Below, in pieces: positions 1 through 5,427 of a DNA stretch of 11,135 nt. Each line of letters opens with the position of its first letter. Position 1 is the stretch's first letter. The position numbers and the translations under genes are program-made. This stretch comes from Methanosarcinales archaeon. GTDB taxonomy: Archaea; Halobacteriota; Syntropharchaeia; Alkanophagales; Methanospirareceae. The stretch covers positions 1 through 11,135 of the forward strand of contig WJOV01000095.1 in the NCBI GenBank assembly GCA_009618475.1. Reading direction: 5' to 3'. The notes under the pieces were generated by a model. That model searched no databases and was not told where the DNA came from. It saw only the letters and a list, made by a program, of their open reading frames with translations.

Positions 1-8
1 GTGATAAA

Positions 9-25
9 AGAAAAATTTAAATAGT
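9..25 (+). promoter_or_regulatory. Archaeal BRE/TATA promoter for the ArsR-like regulator gene
   Basis: An A-rich BRE-like stretch leads into a TATA-like core (AAATTTAAATAG). The core is centred about 25 bases before the GTG start at 42. Archaeal transcription usually begins 22-27 bases after the TATA centre, so the transcript probably starts at or within a few bases of the start codon, giving a leaderless mRNA. No Shine-Dalgarno sequence precedes the start, which agrees. Confidence 0.5.
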
Positions 26-41
26 ATATATTTTAGAACAG

Positions 42-545
42 GTGATTGCTTTGTCTGAAAAAGTCAATCTTGTTAAAGATGATTTTGATGTGTTAGCTTC
101 AGAAAGCAGAATCGAGATTCTAAAAAGACTGGATTCAAGGCGAAAGACTGTTACTGAATTATCAAGAGAATTAAACCTTACTAAATCTACCGTTCATAAA
201 CATTTGGAGAAGCTAACGAATGCTGGATTAGTTGAAAAGAAAGAAAATGCGCGTAAGCGGGTTTATTATGAACTCACGAAGAAAAGTAAGGCACTACTAC
301 ATCCGCATGAACTAACTAAAATTGTAATTCTTTTGTCATCCTCAGTACTATCTTTTATTGGCGGAATTATAGAAGTTTATAGGTTTGTTAAAAGCATCTC
401 GCTACCAGAGGAAATTCCTCCTCCAATGGGTGGTGTAATTTACGAACCTGAACATATTATCATTGGTATTATCTTGATTTCATTTGCCGTACTGTTTTTA
501 TATGCGGCATTTCGCATACACTTAAGAAGGGCAAGAAAAGGGTAA
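42..545 (+). CDS. ArsR-like winged-helix transcriptional regulator with two C-terminal membrane helices
   Basis: A 167-aa protein. Residues about 13-80 form an ArsR/MarR-like winged helix-turn-helix: the stretch around LASESRIEILKRL is the usual first helix, TVTELSRELNLTKSTVHKHL (about 37-55) is the helix-turn-helix, and the KKENARKRVYYEL region is the beta wing. Two hydrophobic segments follow (about 93-112 and 138-158), separated by a proline-rich loop and ending in a basic tail (RIHLRRARKG). The DNA-binding domain would therefore sit on the cytoplasmic face of the membrane. Such regulators are common in Methanomicrobia and often act on adjacent genes. GTG at 42 is chosen because it lies where a leaderless start is expected; TTG at 51 is the alternative. 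The gene stands directly before the first copy of a duplicated promoter/leader with palindromic sites, so autogenous or local regulation is plausible but inferred. The signal it senses is unknown. Confidence 0.85.
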   Translation: MIALSEKVNLVKDDFDVLASESRIEILKRLDSRRKTVTELSRELNLTKSTVHKHLEKLTNAGLVEKKENARKRVYYELTKKSKALLHPHELTKIVILLSSSVLSFIGGIIEVYRFVKSISLPEEIPPPMGGVIYEPEHIIIGIILISFAVLFLYAAFRIHLRRARKG

Positions 546-556
546 TCTATAAATCC
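546..556 (+). promoter_or_regulatory. TATA box of secreted-protein operon 1
   Basis: The sequence TCTATAAATCC begins right after the stop codon of the regulator gene. Transcription is predicted to start around 572-578, inside the first inverted repeat of the duplicated leader. The second operon has a comparable AT-rich element at the matching distance (2143-2153), which supports the assignment. Confidence 0.45.
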
Positions 557-561
557 TTCAC

Positions 562-649
562 TTTTGTTCGCTAAAAAACGAATATTTTCGATAGTTTTTT
601 AAGGTGTTTGAGCAATACTATCAGTAAGCGCCGAGGAGGGGCGCTAAAA
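562..649 (+). repeat. Duplicated promoter-proximal leader, copy 1, with nested inverted repeats
   Basis: This 88-bp block matches 2162-2249 at 80 of 88 positions without gaps. It holds three inverted repeats: TTCGCT/AACGAA at 567-582 (one mismatch in this copy), GATAGT/ACTATC at 590-622, and AGCGCC/GGCGCT at 627-645. The last has a 7-base loop, GAGGAGG, that resembles a Shine-Dalgarno sequence. The first repeat falls on the predicted transcription start, so it may be an operator; the others lie in the 5' untranslated region and could fold in RNA. Conservation ends close to where the two ribosome sites and coding regions diverge. Confidence 0.85.
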
Positions 650-706
650 AGGAGGGAAAATAAAAAGATGAAGGGGGGGGGGAAAAGAAAGGGTTTAAAA
701 AATTTA

Positions 707-715
707 GGAGGTGAT
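707..715 (+). promoter_or_regulatory. Ribosome binding site that decides the start at 716
   Basis: GGAGGTGAT directly precedes ATG at 716. A competing site, GGAGGG at 651-656, precedes an in-frame ATG at 668. The site at 707-715 is the stronger match to the archaeal anti-Shine-Dalgarno sequence and gives a protein starting just before a signal peptide. It is therefore preferred. Confidence 0.6.
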
Positions 716-1678
716 ATGGAAAAGATGAAAAAGAAAGGAAAAGTAACAATTGGAGCAATGTTAATAGTAGTATTGCTTGCAGGCATGGCTCTTTTGTCAG
801 CAGTGAGTGCGTATGAGCATGGCATAGATGACGAGAAGAGCTATGATATCGATAACTTGTCACAGGATCTTGAAGATGCCGTAACCAGTTATAATGAGGC
901 GGTGACGGAATGGCGCTTGGACGATGTACTGAGTTATGTAGAGAAAATCGACCAAATTATAGCGGAACTGGAAGCATTTGGCATGGAAGTGGAGTTCACG
1001 GCGACACACGAAAATCAAGGATTAATGCCGACGACCGTATCTGTAAGTGTTAATCCTGCTACTGAACAAAACCGAACCCGTCGTCATTCTATCTCAGCAA
1101 ACGAGGAGCAACTTGAAATAATAAACCGGCTTGTGGGACAAGATATCACGATAGGAGAGTTCATGGAAAAAGTCTTTCCAGAGGTTCTGGAGGACATGCC
1201 TGAAGAGATAGCCAAGAATCTTTACGCAACCGAAATGATTTGGCCTGATCCATCTGAGCCTCCAAGGGGAGAAGATCACTCACAGGCTGTGGTGACAAAA
1301 GCGTTTAAACCAGCCTCTGAGTCCACCGACATACAACCGAAATTCATTATTCTGACACGTCATTACTCTAAGATGGAGGCAGAATGGCCGGATATAGACT
1401 TCAAATCATGGAGTAGAGTGTGGTTGCCACATCTCTGGTATAGGCTGCCTTACATGGCTGTGTGGTCTGGTCTGTATTACGAAGATGGAAGTCTGAAAGA
1501 CTTTGATTTTGACGATGGCTATAACGTTTACGAGGTAGAAGCTAGTGGCTCTTATTCCGCCAGCACAGCGGGTGAGTATCGTGTGACTGGGCAGCATTAT
1601 GGGACATATCCACCAGGCTATGAACCACCAGGATACTACGTAATTGCTTCAACGGATTGGACATATGTGGGCCCTTGA
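716..1678 (+). CDS. Secreted protein of unknown function (320 aa)
   Basis: I do not recognise a family. The N-terminus is a textbook signal peptide: lysines at 3-9, a hydrophobic core at about 10-29, and a likely cleavage after SAVSA near residue 32. The mature part starts acidic and helical (about 40-90, with a coiled-coil-like stretch through DLEDAVTSYNEA and VEKIDQIIAELEAFG). A second helical region at about 128-170 (EEQLEIINRLVGQ, EFMEKVFPEVLEDMPEEIAKNL) follows. The C-terminal third is aromatic and beta-like, rich in Trp and Tyr (SWSRVWLPHLWYRLPYMAVW, then GSYSAS and YPPGYEPPGYY), as in extracellular binding or wall-associated domains. No catalytic motif is evident. An in-frame ATG at 668 would add 16 residues containing a G10 homopolymer and would weaken the signal peptide. 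It heads operon 1 with the small membrane gene 26 bases downstream and shares its leader with operon 2, so joint expression is likely. Confidence 0.75.
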   Translation: MEKMKKKGKVTIGAMLIVVLLAGMALLSAVSAYEHGIDDEKSYDIDNLSQDLEDAVTSYNEAVTEWRLDDVLSYVEKIDQIIAELEAFGMEVEFTATHENQGLMPTTVSVSVNPATEQNRTRRHSISANEEQLEIINRLVGQDITIGEFMEKVFPEVLEDMPEEIAKNLYATEMIWPDPSEPPRGEDHSQAVVTKAFKPASESTDIQPKFIILTRHYSKMEAEWPDIDFKSWSRVWLPHLWYRLPYMAVWSGLYYEDGSLKDFDFDDGYNVYEVEASGSYSASTAGEYRVTGQHYGTYPPGYEPPGYYVIASTDWTYVGP

Positions 1679-1704
1679 TAGGCGATAAAAGATGGGTGAC
1701 AAAA

Positions 1705-1893
1705 ATGAAAAACACAAAGAAAAGTTTGTGGGGTGAAGGCATTTTGATGGTAGGGGCATCCTCCTCCGCCGTGAGTATTGCTATTCACCCCACAGGCATT
1801 TTTTATTTTATTGTATTTGTGATTTTGCTTCTGCTTATAATTTTGCTCCTGTTCCTGTATCGGAGATATCGGAGGAGAAAAACTATCAAGTAA
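1705..1893 (+). CDS. Small membrane protein (62 aa) of unknown function
   Basis: ATG at 1705 follows GGTGA (1695-1699) at a normal distance and lies 26 bases after the stop of the upstream secreted-protein gene, so the two are probably co-transcribed. The product has a weakly hydrophobic segment at about 11-27 and a very hydrophobic helix at about 29-50 (dominated by Ile, Leu, Val and Phe). It ends in a strongly basic tail (RRYRRRKTIK), which by the positive-inside rule would face the cytoplasm. No family is recognised. It could anchor or help export the partner protein; that is conjecture from synteny. The same frame extends upstream of 1705 into the end of the previous gene, but without a good ribosome site. 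Confidence 0.6.
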   Translation: MKNTKKSLWGEGILMVGASSSAVSIAIHPTGIFYFIVFVILLLLIILLLFLYRRYRRRKTIK

Positions 1894-2066
1894 AGGGAGG
1901 TATTACGGATCAGTGGTGCGACAATTGCGACCAAATGATAGAGAATAACAGAAATCATTTTTAAGTGGGAGGTGGAATTTTTAAAAATACTTTGGGATGC
2001 TAACCGAACTGAATGTATTAAGTTCGGAGAAGATTCTTACAAGATAAAAGCAATTTATGCTGATTA
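1894..2066 (+). other. Intergenic stretch with possible remnants of small genes
   Basis: The gap 1894-2273 has no convincing full gene before the second leader copy. One frame holds a WCDNC zinc-ribbon-like motif (1914-1928), then ENNRNHF and a stop at 1962-1964, and continues after the stop as VGGGIFKNTLGC to 2000, followed by another stop. It has no good start codon, so it looks like a decayed reading frame if it is anything. A second frame is open from 1942 to 2067 (see the separate entry). A GGAGG at 1897-1901 and another near 1968-1972 are present, but neither is well placed for a start. Confidence 0.3.
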
Positions 2067-2067
2067 A
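1972..2067 (+). CDS. Possible 31-aa small protein or gene remnant
   Basis: GTG at 1972 opens a frame ending at TAA 2065-2067, reading MEFLKILWDANRTEC then IKFGEDSYKIKAIYAD if GTG is read as Met. The composition is protein-like, mixed hydrophobic and charged. The GGGAGG at 1967-1972 overlaps the start codon instead of sitting upstream, which is poor for initiation. The frame is open further upstream (to 1942) without another start. It is as likely to be the tail of a lost gene as a functional microprotein. Confidence 0.25.
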   Translation: MEFLKILWDANRTECIKFGEDSYKIKAIYAD

Positions 2068-2142
2068 GGTTTATGCTTTCTCTGATTTGTAATATAACTG
2101 CTCCAATAATCGCTCATTTTCCCTTGTTCTATATTGTGCTTC

Positions 2143-2153
2143 ATTATAATAAT
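2143..2153 (+). promoter_or_regulatory. TATA box of secreted-protein operon 2
   Basis: ATTATAATAAT lies at nearly the same distance before the leader copy 2 as the TATAAAT does before copy 1, and both are followed by AATCCTT. The predicted start of transcription is around 2170-2178, within the TTCGCT/AGCGAA palindrome. This leaves a 5' untranslated region of about 100 bases. Confidence 0.45.
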
Positions 2154-2161
2154 CCTTTATT

Positions 2162-2249
2162 TTTTGTTCGCTAAAAAGCGAACATTTTCGATAGTTTTAT
2201 CAGGGGTTTGACCGATACTATCAGTGAGCGCCGAGGAGGGGCGCTAAAA
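2162..2249 (+). repeat. Duplicated promoter-proximal leader, copy 2, with nested inverted repeats
   Basis: This matches 562-649 at 80 of 88 positions. Here the first inverted repeat is perfect (TTCGCT AAAA AGCGAA, 2167-2182). GATAGT/ACTATC spans 2190-2222, and AGCGCC/GGCGCT spans 2227-2245 with the loop GAGGAGG. The perfect palindrome at the predicted transcription start is a good candidate operator; the rest may be an RNA element. Placement before a second secreted-protein operon implies that both operons answer to the same regulator. Confidence 0.85.
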
Positions 2250-2273
2250 TAAAAGGAGGTGAAAACGAAAAAA

Positions 2274-3020
2274 ATGAAGAAGAGAATAGCCGGGATATTA
2301 GCAATACTGCTACTGCTATGCACAGTTGTTCCAGTAATGGCTGAAGACAAAGGTATCGAATACTCTGTAACCACGATTGAACACTACCAATTCATGAACG
2401 ATCTGGACCCTTATGGTTCGCTGTGCTATGAGAAGGTCGAGTATTGGCTGCATGACTATGATGGATGGAGTGAAGAATTCCATGAGACCGAGCATGATGT
2501 CGAGGACAGTGATTTTGGATGTTCTAACTCAGGCTATCAAGGTCTTGATGAGGCGGATTTCCACTATCATTTCGGACATGGAGTAGATGAGATATGGTCT
2601 ACGGTGATTTGTCTTTGGGACTATCCCTTCTATGGTGTAGTAACTCCTTTGGAGGTCTCAGAGAAATGGGATAAGGATAACGAGTGGGTGCTATTGCATA
2701 GTTGCAAAGTGCTGCAAGACGTAAGCTATTGGGGAGCTGCATTAAAATACTCTCACATGCTGCTCGGGTTTAAAACCACTACTTATGCGGATGAGGATCT
2801 CCCAGACAATGTTCTTAGAAGAGCAGTGCAATACGATTACACCGTCATAGATGCCTACTACTATGGTACGAAACAGACATACGGAAGCGATGTTCAAGCC
2901 ACGGCAATAGCTGATACGTTGGACCAATGGTACAATGATCACTTACACGGACATGGAACAGTGGCTTCAGACGAATATCCAGATGACGATATAGTGTACT
3001 ATGCAAGTTGGAGTTGTTAA
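2274..3020 (+). CDS. Secreted DUF6345-like protein with a caspase-like His/Cys pair (248 aa)
   Basis: The start ATG at 2274 follows GGAGGTGA (2255-2262); a GTG at 2259 overlaps that site and would only add five residues. Residues 1-23 are a signal peptide (MKKRIAG, a Leu/Ile core, then VPVMA before the cleavage). The mature protein carries FHYHFGHG at about 96-103 and WVLLHSCKVL at about 138-147. In clan CD peptidases (caspases, metacaspases, CHAT proteins) the catalytic His sits in a similar HG motif after a beta strand and the Cys after the next strand in an SC motif. Here His102 and Cys144 are 42 residues apart, as in caspase-3 (His121, Cys163). The later LLGFKTTTYADEDLP and IDAYYYGT segments recall the uncharacterised family DUF6345, from memory. 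Peptidase activity is inferred and the Asp-specific pocket was not examined. It is followed after 16 bases by a second secreted protein. Confidence 0.75.
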   Translation: MKKRIAGILAILLLLCTVVPVMAEDKGIEYSVTTIEHYQFMNDLDPYGSLCYEKVEYWLHDYDGWSEEFHETEHDVEDSDFGCSNSGYQGLDEADFHYHFGHGVDEIWSTVICLWDYPFYGVVTPLEVSEKWDKDNEWVLLHSCKVLQDVSYWGAALKYSHMLLGFKTTTYADEDLPDNVLRRAVQYDYTVIDAYYYGTKQTYGSDVQATAIADTLDQWYNDHLHGHGTVASDEYPDDDIVYYASWSC

Positions 3021-3036
3021 AAAGGAGACGAAGAAA

Positions 3037-3798
3037 ATGAAAACCAAAGTTAAGTTGTTGGTAGTAAGTGGATTGCTCATGCTTGCTATATGTGGAATTG
3101 TACTACAAGCACAAACGCAAACTGGGAATGGGAATTGGGGTGGTATCATGTCTCCTATGTCTGGTGATATCGTGCTAAAAACCGATTTGCCAGATGCACC
3201 AGCCACCTCGCCAATATACAAGGTTATAGATAATGGAACCGTGTCCTACTGCAAGCCAGATATGATGCACGTAAAGAAGAACCTGCCGTTAGAAAAGGAA
3301 GCAATCGACATTGCAAAGAAATGCTTAGAAAAGTATGGAGGCATACCTGAAGATGCTGTGCTTACAGGCATCGAAACCAACTACCTATATGGAATGAACA
3401 CTAAAACTGGAGAAGTTGTGGAAGAACATCCTTTAAGTGTAGATGTCAAATTTGAGAGAGAAATTAACGGCATGCCTGTGGTCGGTGCTGGTGGAGAGAT
3501 AGATATATCACTTGGCGAAGATGGAGAACTGCTCTTCTTTTCAAAATGCTGGAGATCGCTTGAGTATGCGGGCGAGGTGGAAATAATCTCTGCAAGTGAA
3601 GCTTTCGAAAAGTTCGAAAAGGGAGAACTCATTCAAAAGCCAATGTCCCAAGAAGAAGCCGAGGTAACACAAATAAAACTTGGATATTATGCAGAAGCAC
3701 CGGGAAAGAGGCAAGAATTCTATGAACCAGCATGGATATTTTACACAAAGGATAAGGCAGGCAACGTGATGCGATTATGTGTAAATGCGGTGGCATGA
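3037..3798 (+). CDS. Secreted protein, possibly PepSY/YpeB-like (253 aa)
   Basis: ATG at 3037 is preceded by AAAGGAG (3021-3027) and lies 16 bases after the stop of the DUF6345-like gene, so the pair is one operon. Residues 1-28 are a signal peptide (basic start, hydrophobic core VKLLVVSGLLMLAICGIVL). The mature protein has a PepSY-like pattern: an amphipathic helix EAIDIAKKCLEKYGGIPEDA (about 88-107), then strands with REINGMPVVGAGGEIDISLG (about 141-160) and DGELLFFSKCWRSL. A second helix (ISASEAFEKFEKGEL, about 185-199) is followed by IKLGYYAEA and EPAWIFYT (about 230-237). PepSY-type modules occur in propeptides and regulators of secreted peptidases, so it may be a trans-acting inhibitor, chaperone or regulator of its neighbour. 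That role is inference. The family assignment is uncertain because no search was possible. Confidence 0.7.
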   Translation: MKTKVKLLVVSGLLMLAICGIVLQAQTQTGNGNWGGIMSPMSGDIVLKTDLPDAPATSPIYKVIDNGTVSYCKPDMMHVKKNLPLEKEAIDIAKKCLEKYGGIPEDAVLTGIETNYLYGMNTKTGEVVEEHPLSVDVKFEREINGMPVVGAGGEIDISLGEDGELLFFSKCWRSLEYAGEVEIISASEAFEKFEKGELIQKPMSQEEAEVTQIKLGYYAEAPGKRQEFYEPAWIFYTKDKAGNVMRLCVNAVA

Positions 3799-3818
3799 GC
3801 TTTTAAAATAAAAAAATA

Positions 3819-3846
3819 TTTTTCTTTTTTTTCTTTTTTATTTTTT
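3819..3846 (+). terminator. T-rich archaeal terminator after operon 2
   Basis: Twenty-one bases after the stop at 3798 the plus strand becomes a nearly pure pyrimidine tract (runs of T broken by single C or A). Oligo-T tracts without a required hairpin terminate archaeal RNA polymerase. It separates the secreted-protein operon from the next gene. Confidence 0.55.
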
Positions 3847-3861
3847 GATAAATATGTAACT

Positions 3862-4134
3862 ATGAAAAAATGGAAAATTGGTGCAATAATCGGAGCATTT
3901 TATTATTTACTTGGACTCTTGTCCGTTAGTTACATTCTTAAATTAGATGAAATTGGAATAATCGTTTTTCTTCCAACTTTTCTTAGTGGGAGGGTGATAT
4001 ACGCTTTAATAAATGCTATATTTCCAAATAGCATTTTGATAACTCTCATGGCAATGCTTTTATCAACAATTGTTTGGGCTTTAATTGGTGCTGGAGTTGG
4101 TCACTTGGTCGAGATATTTATGAGCAGGCTTTAG
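3862..4134 (+). CDS. Small integral membrane protein (90 aa) of unknown function
   Basis: Three hydrophobic segments are visible: about 7-26 (IGAIIGAFYYLLGLLSVSYI), about 31-53 (a long run with IGIIVFLPTFLSGRVIYALI) and about 58-86 (ILITLMAMLLSTIVWALIGAGVGHLVEIF). A short basic N-terminus (MKKWK) suggests it faces the cytoplasm. No family is recognised. There is no ribosome binding site before ATG 3862; the T-rich stretch and GATAAATATG just upstream could serve a separate promoter, but the spacing is short. It lies convergent to priS with 13 bases between stop codons. Its base composition is strongly A/T, unlike the downstream housekeeping genes. Confidence 0.65.
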   Translation: MKKWKIGAIIGAFYYLLGLLSVSYILKLDEIGIIVFLPTFLSGRVIYALINAIFPNSILITLMAMLLSTIVWALIGAGVGHLVEIFMSRL

Positions 4135-4147
4135 GATATTTTCTGAC

Positions 4148-5356
4148 CTAAACGCTTGTTTTTTCTTTTATTTCCGCAGCACCCCGGCACATGAAATAAA
4201 GGGCAACGTGCTCGGGCACCGAAGCAATTTCGCCTTCTTCCACATTATATCGCTCACCTTTCATCGTTATCGAAGAGCTCCGAGCCACGCTTATTTCGAC
4301 CGGCGAATCGCCGAATACAACAGCATCCTTTAAAGGGTCGAAGTCCTTAAAGGTTTCCATTCTTAAAGGTTTTGCCTCCAAACTCGATTTGCCATGTAAC
4401 GAAGTTGGCAGTCGGATAAGCCTTTTTATATCCGAAGTGACAGGCTCGTCAGGTTTATCCGCGGATTTTACACGCACCGCTTCTGTTACCGTTTTTGTTA
4501 TTCCTTCCCTTATTGGCTTAAAGAACCGTGGGATTTGACCTCTTTCTATTCGCTTCATCACTGTCTCATCCTTCGCGATTCTTATTATCTCTTTTGCCTT
4601 CTTCTTTTCCATCTCGCCAACCTTTTTTACCACTTCGATAGCCTTTTCTTCTTCCATTTCCGCTATTTCGTGAAAAAGGTCTATCCATCCTTTAAGAAGC
4701 CGTTTGCCCCATCCCTCTGGTATCAACCTCAAATCCCCCCCTCCCTGCTTTTCATCGCCATGTTCCTTTTCCTTCAAATCCACGGCTAAAAATTTATCCA
4801 TGTCGAGCCCTGTTGCCATCACATAATCAACTATTTCCCTTCTTTCCCGGCTTCCAAGCGCCCGCACGTCTTCTGTTTTTATGTGTATATGATAGCCCCG
4901 TGACCCTGAAAATACCAGTTCTATATCCTCTTCGTGAAATCCAAAATCGTCGAGCAGAAAGTCAATCAATTTCACCGTTTCTTTTTTCACGAGCTCCAGT
5001 AAATCCTCATAAGAATACTTCCGGAATTCCGCTTCACTTATGACGTGGTCTGCATCGAGGTCAAAAATCAAGTCTGCACCGAGCCAGCCCTTGTTCGCCA
5101 TATCCGCTGCGGGATATTTGTAAATCGCGGTGGAATAATAGGCATGTGCAGGAGCATTCTCACGGAGATAGTTCGCCAGATCTTCTTTGGTGGCAAAGGA
5201 TTTGTGCCTTCTCATTACGAGTTTCGCAGGATAATACGGGTCTAAGAGGACGAAGCCCCACTCTCGCATCCATAAATCCCGCGGGATTTTTATACCCGCA
5301 CGTCTATAATATTCTTCGAATTTGCTGCGCACAAATCTTTTCGTTTGCTCATTCAT
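4148..5356 (-). CDS. priS: DNA primase small (catalytic) subunit PriS
   Basis: A 402-aa archaeo-eukaryotic primase catalytic subunit, which with the large subunit PriL makes primers for DNA replication. The metal-binding DxD appears in LIFDLDADH (Asp99 and Asp101), the SGSRGYHIH nucleotide-binding motif is at 150-158, and the third acidic residue is probably Asp309 in TSDIKRLIRLPTSLHGKSSL (307-326), the family's conserved C-terminal signature. A Lys/Glu-rich helical segment at about 230-270 (EMEEEKAIEVVKKVGEMEKK) lies between the second and third motifs. Length is somewhat above many homologues of about 350 aa, mostly due to this segment. ATG 5356 is preceded by no clear ribosome site and fits a short-leader transcript. 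The gene is divergent from hisG and convergent with the small membrane protein. Confidence 0.95.
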   Translation of the reverse strand: MNEQTKRFVRSKFEEYYRRAGIKIPRDLWMREWGFVLLDPYYPAKLVMRRHKSFATKEDLANYLRENAPAHAYYSTAIYKYPAADMANKGWLGADLIFDLDADHVISEAEFRKYSYEDLLELVKKETVKLIDFLLDDFGFHEEDIELVFSGSRGYHIHIKTEDVRALGSRERREIVDYVMATGLDMDKFLAVDLKEKEHGDEKQGGGDLRLIPEGWGKRLLKGWIDLFHEIAEMEEEKAIEVVKKVGEMEKKKAKEIIRIAKDETVMKRIERGQIPRFFKPIREGITKTVTEAVRVKSADKPDEPVTSDIKRLIRLPTSLHGKSSLEAKPLRMETFKDFDPLKDAVVFGDSPVEISVARSSSITMKGERYNVEEGEIASVPEHVALYFMCRGAAEIKEKTSV

Positions 5357-5387
5357 TTTAAATTTATGTAGAATCCTTCCGATTTTT

Positions 5388-5405
5388 CATAGTAATATAG
5401 AAGTA
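5388..5405. promoter_or_regulatory. Divergent promoter region between priS and hisG
   Basis: The 71 bp between the two start codons contain one TATA-like core, AGTAATATAG (5391-5400), that reads as CTATATTACT on the other strand. Its centre is about 33 bases from the hisG start and about 40 from the priS start, giving short leaders in both directions. Neither gene has a strong ribosome binding site, in keeping with leaderless or near-leaderless transcripts. Separate overlapping promoters cannot be told apart by eye. Confidence 0.35.
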
Positions 5406-5427
5406 TCATAAAGGAAAAAGAGAGAAC

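Noticed and set aside
571..863. Open frames on the minus strand across the 5' end of the 320-aa gene
   Set aside because: They are antisense to a well-supported signal peptide and leader, rich in Phe/Pro/Ser from the purine-rich plus strand, with no ribosome site.
2071..2196. Minus-strand frame of about 41 codons ending in NERLLEQLYYKSEKA
   Set aside because: The C-terminal part looks protein-like, but there is no ATG or GTG start and the frame runs through the duplicated leader. At most it is a remnant tail.
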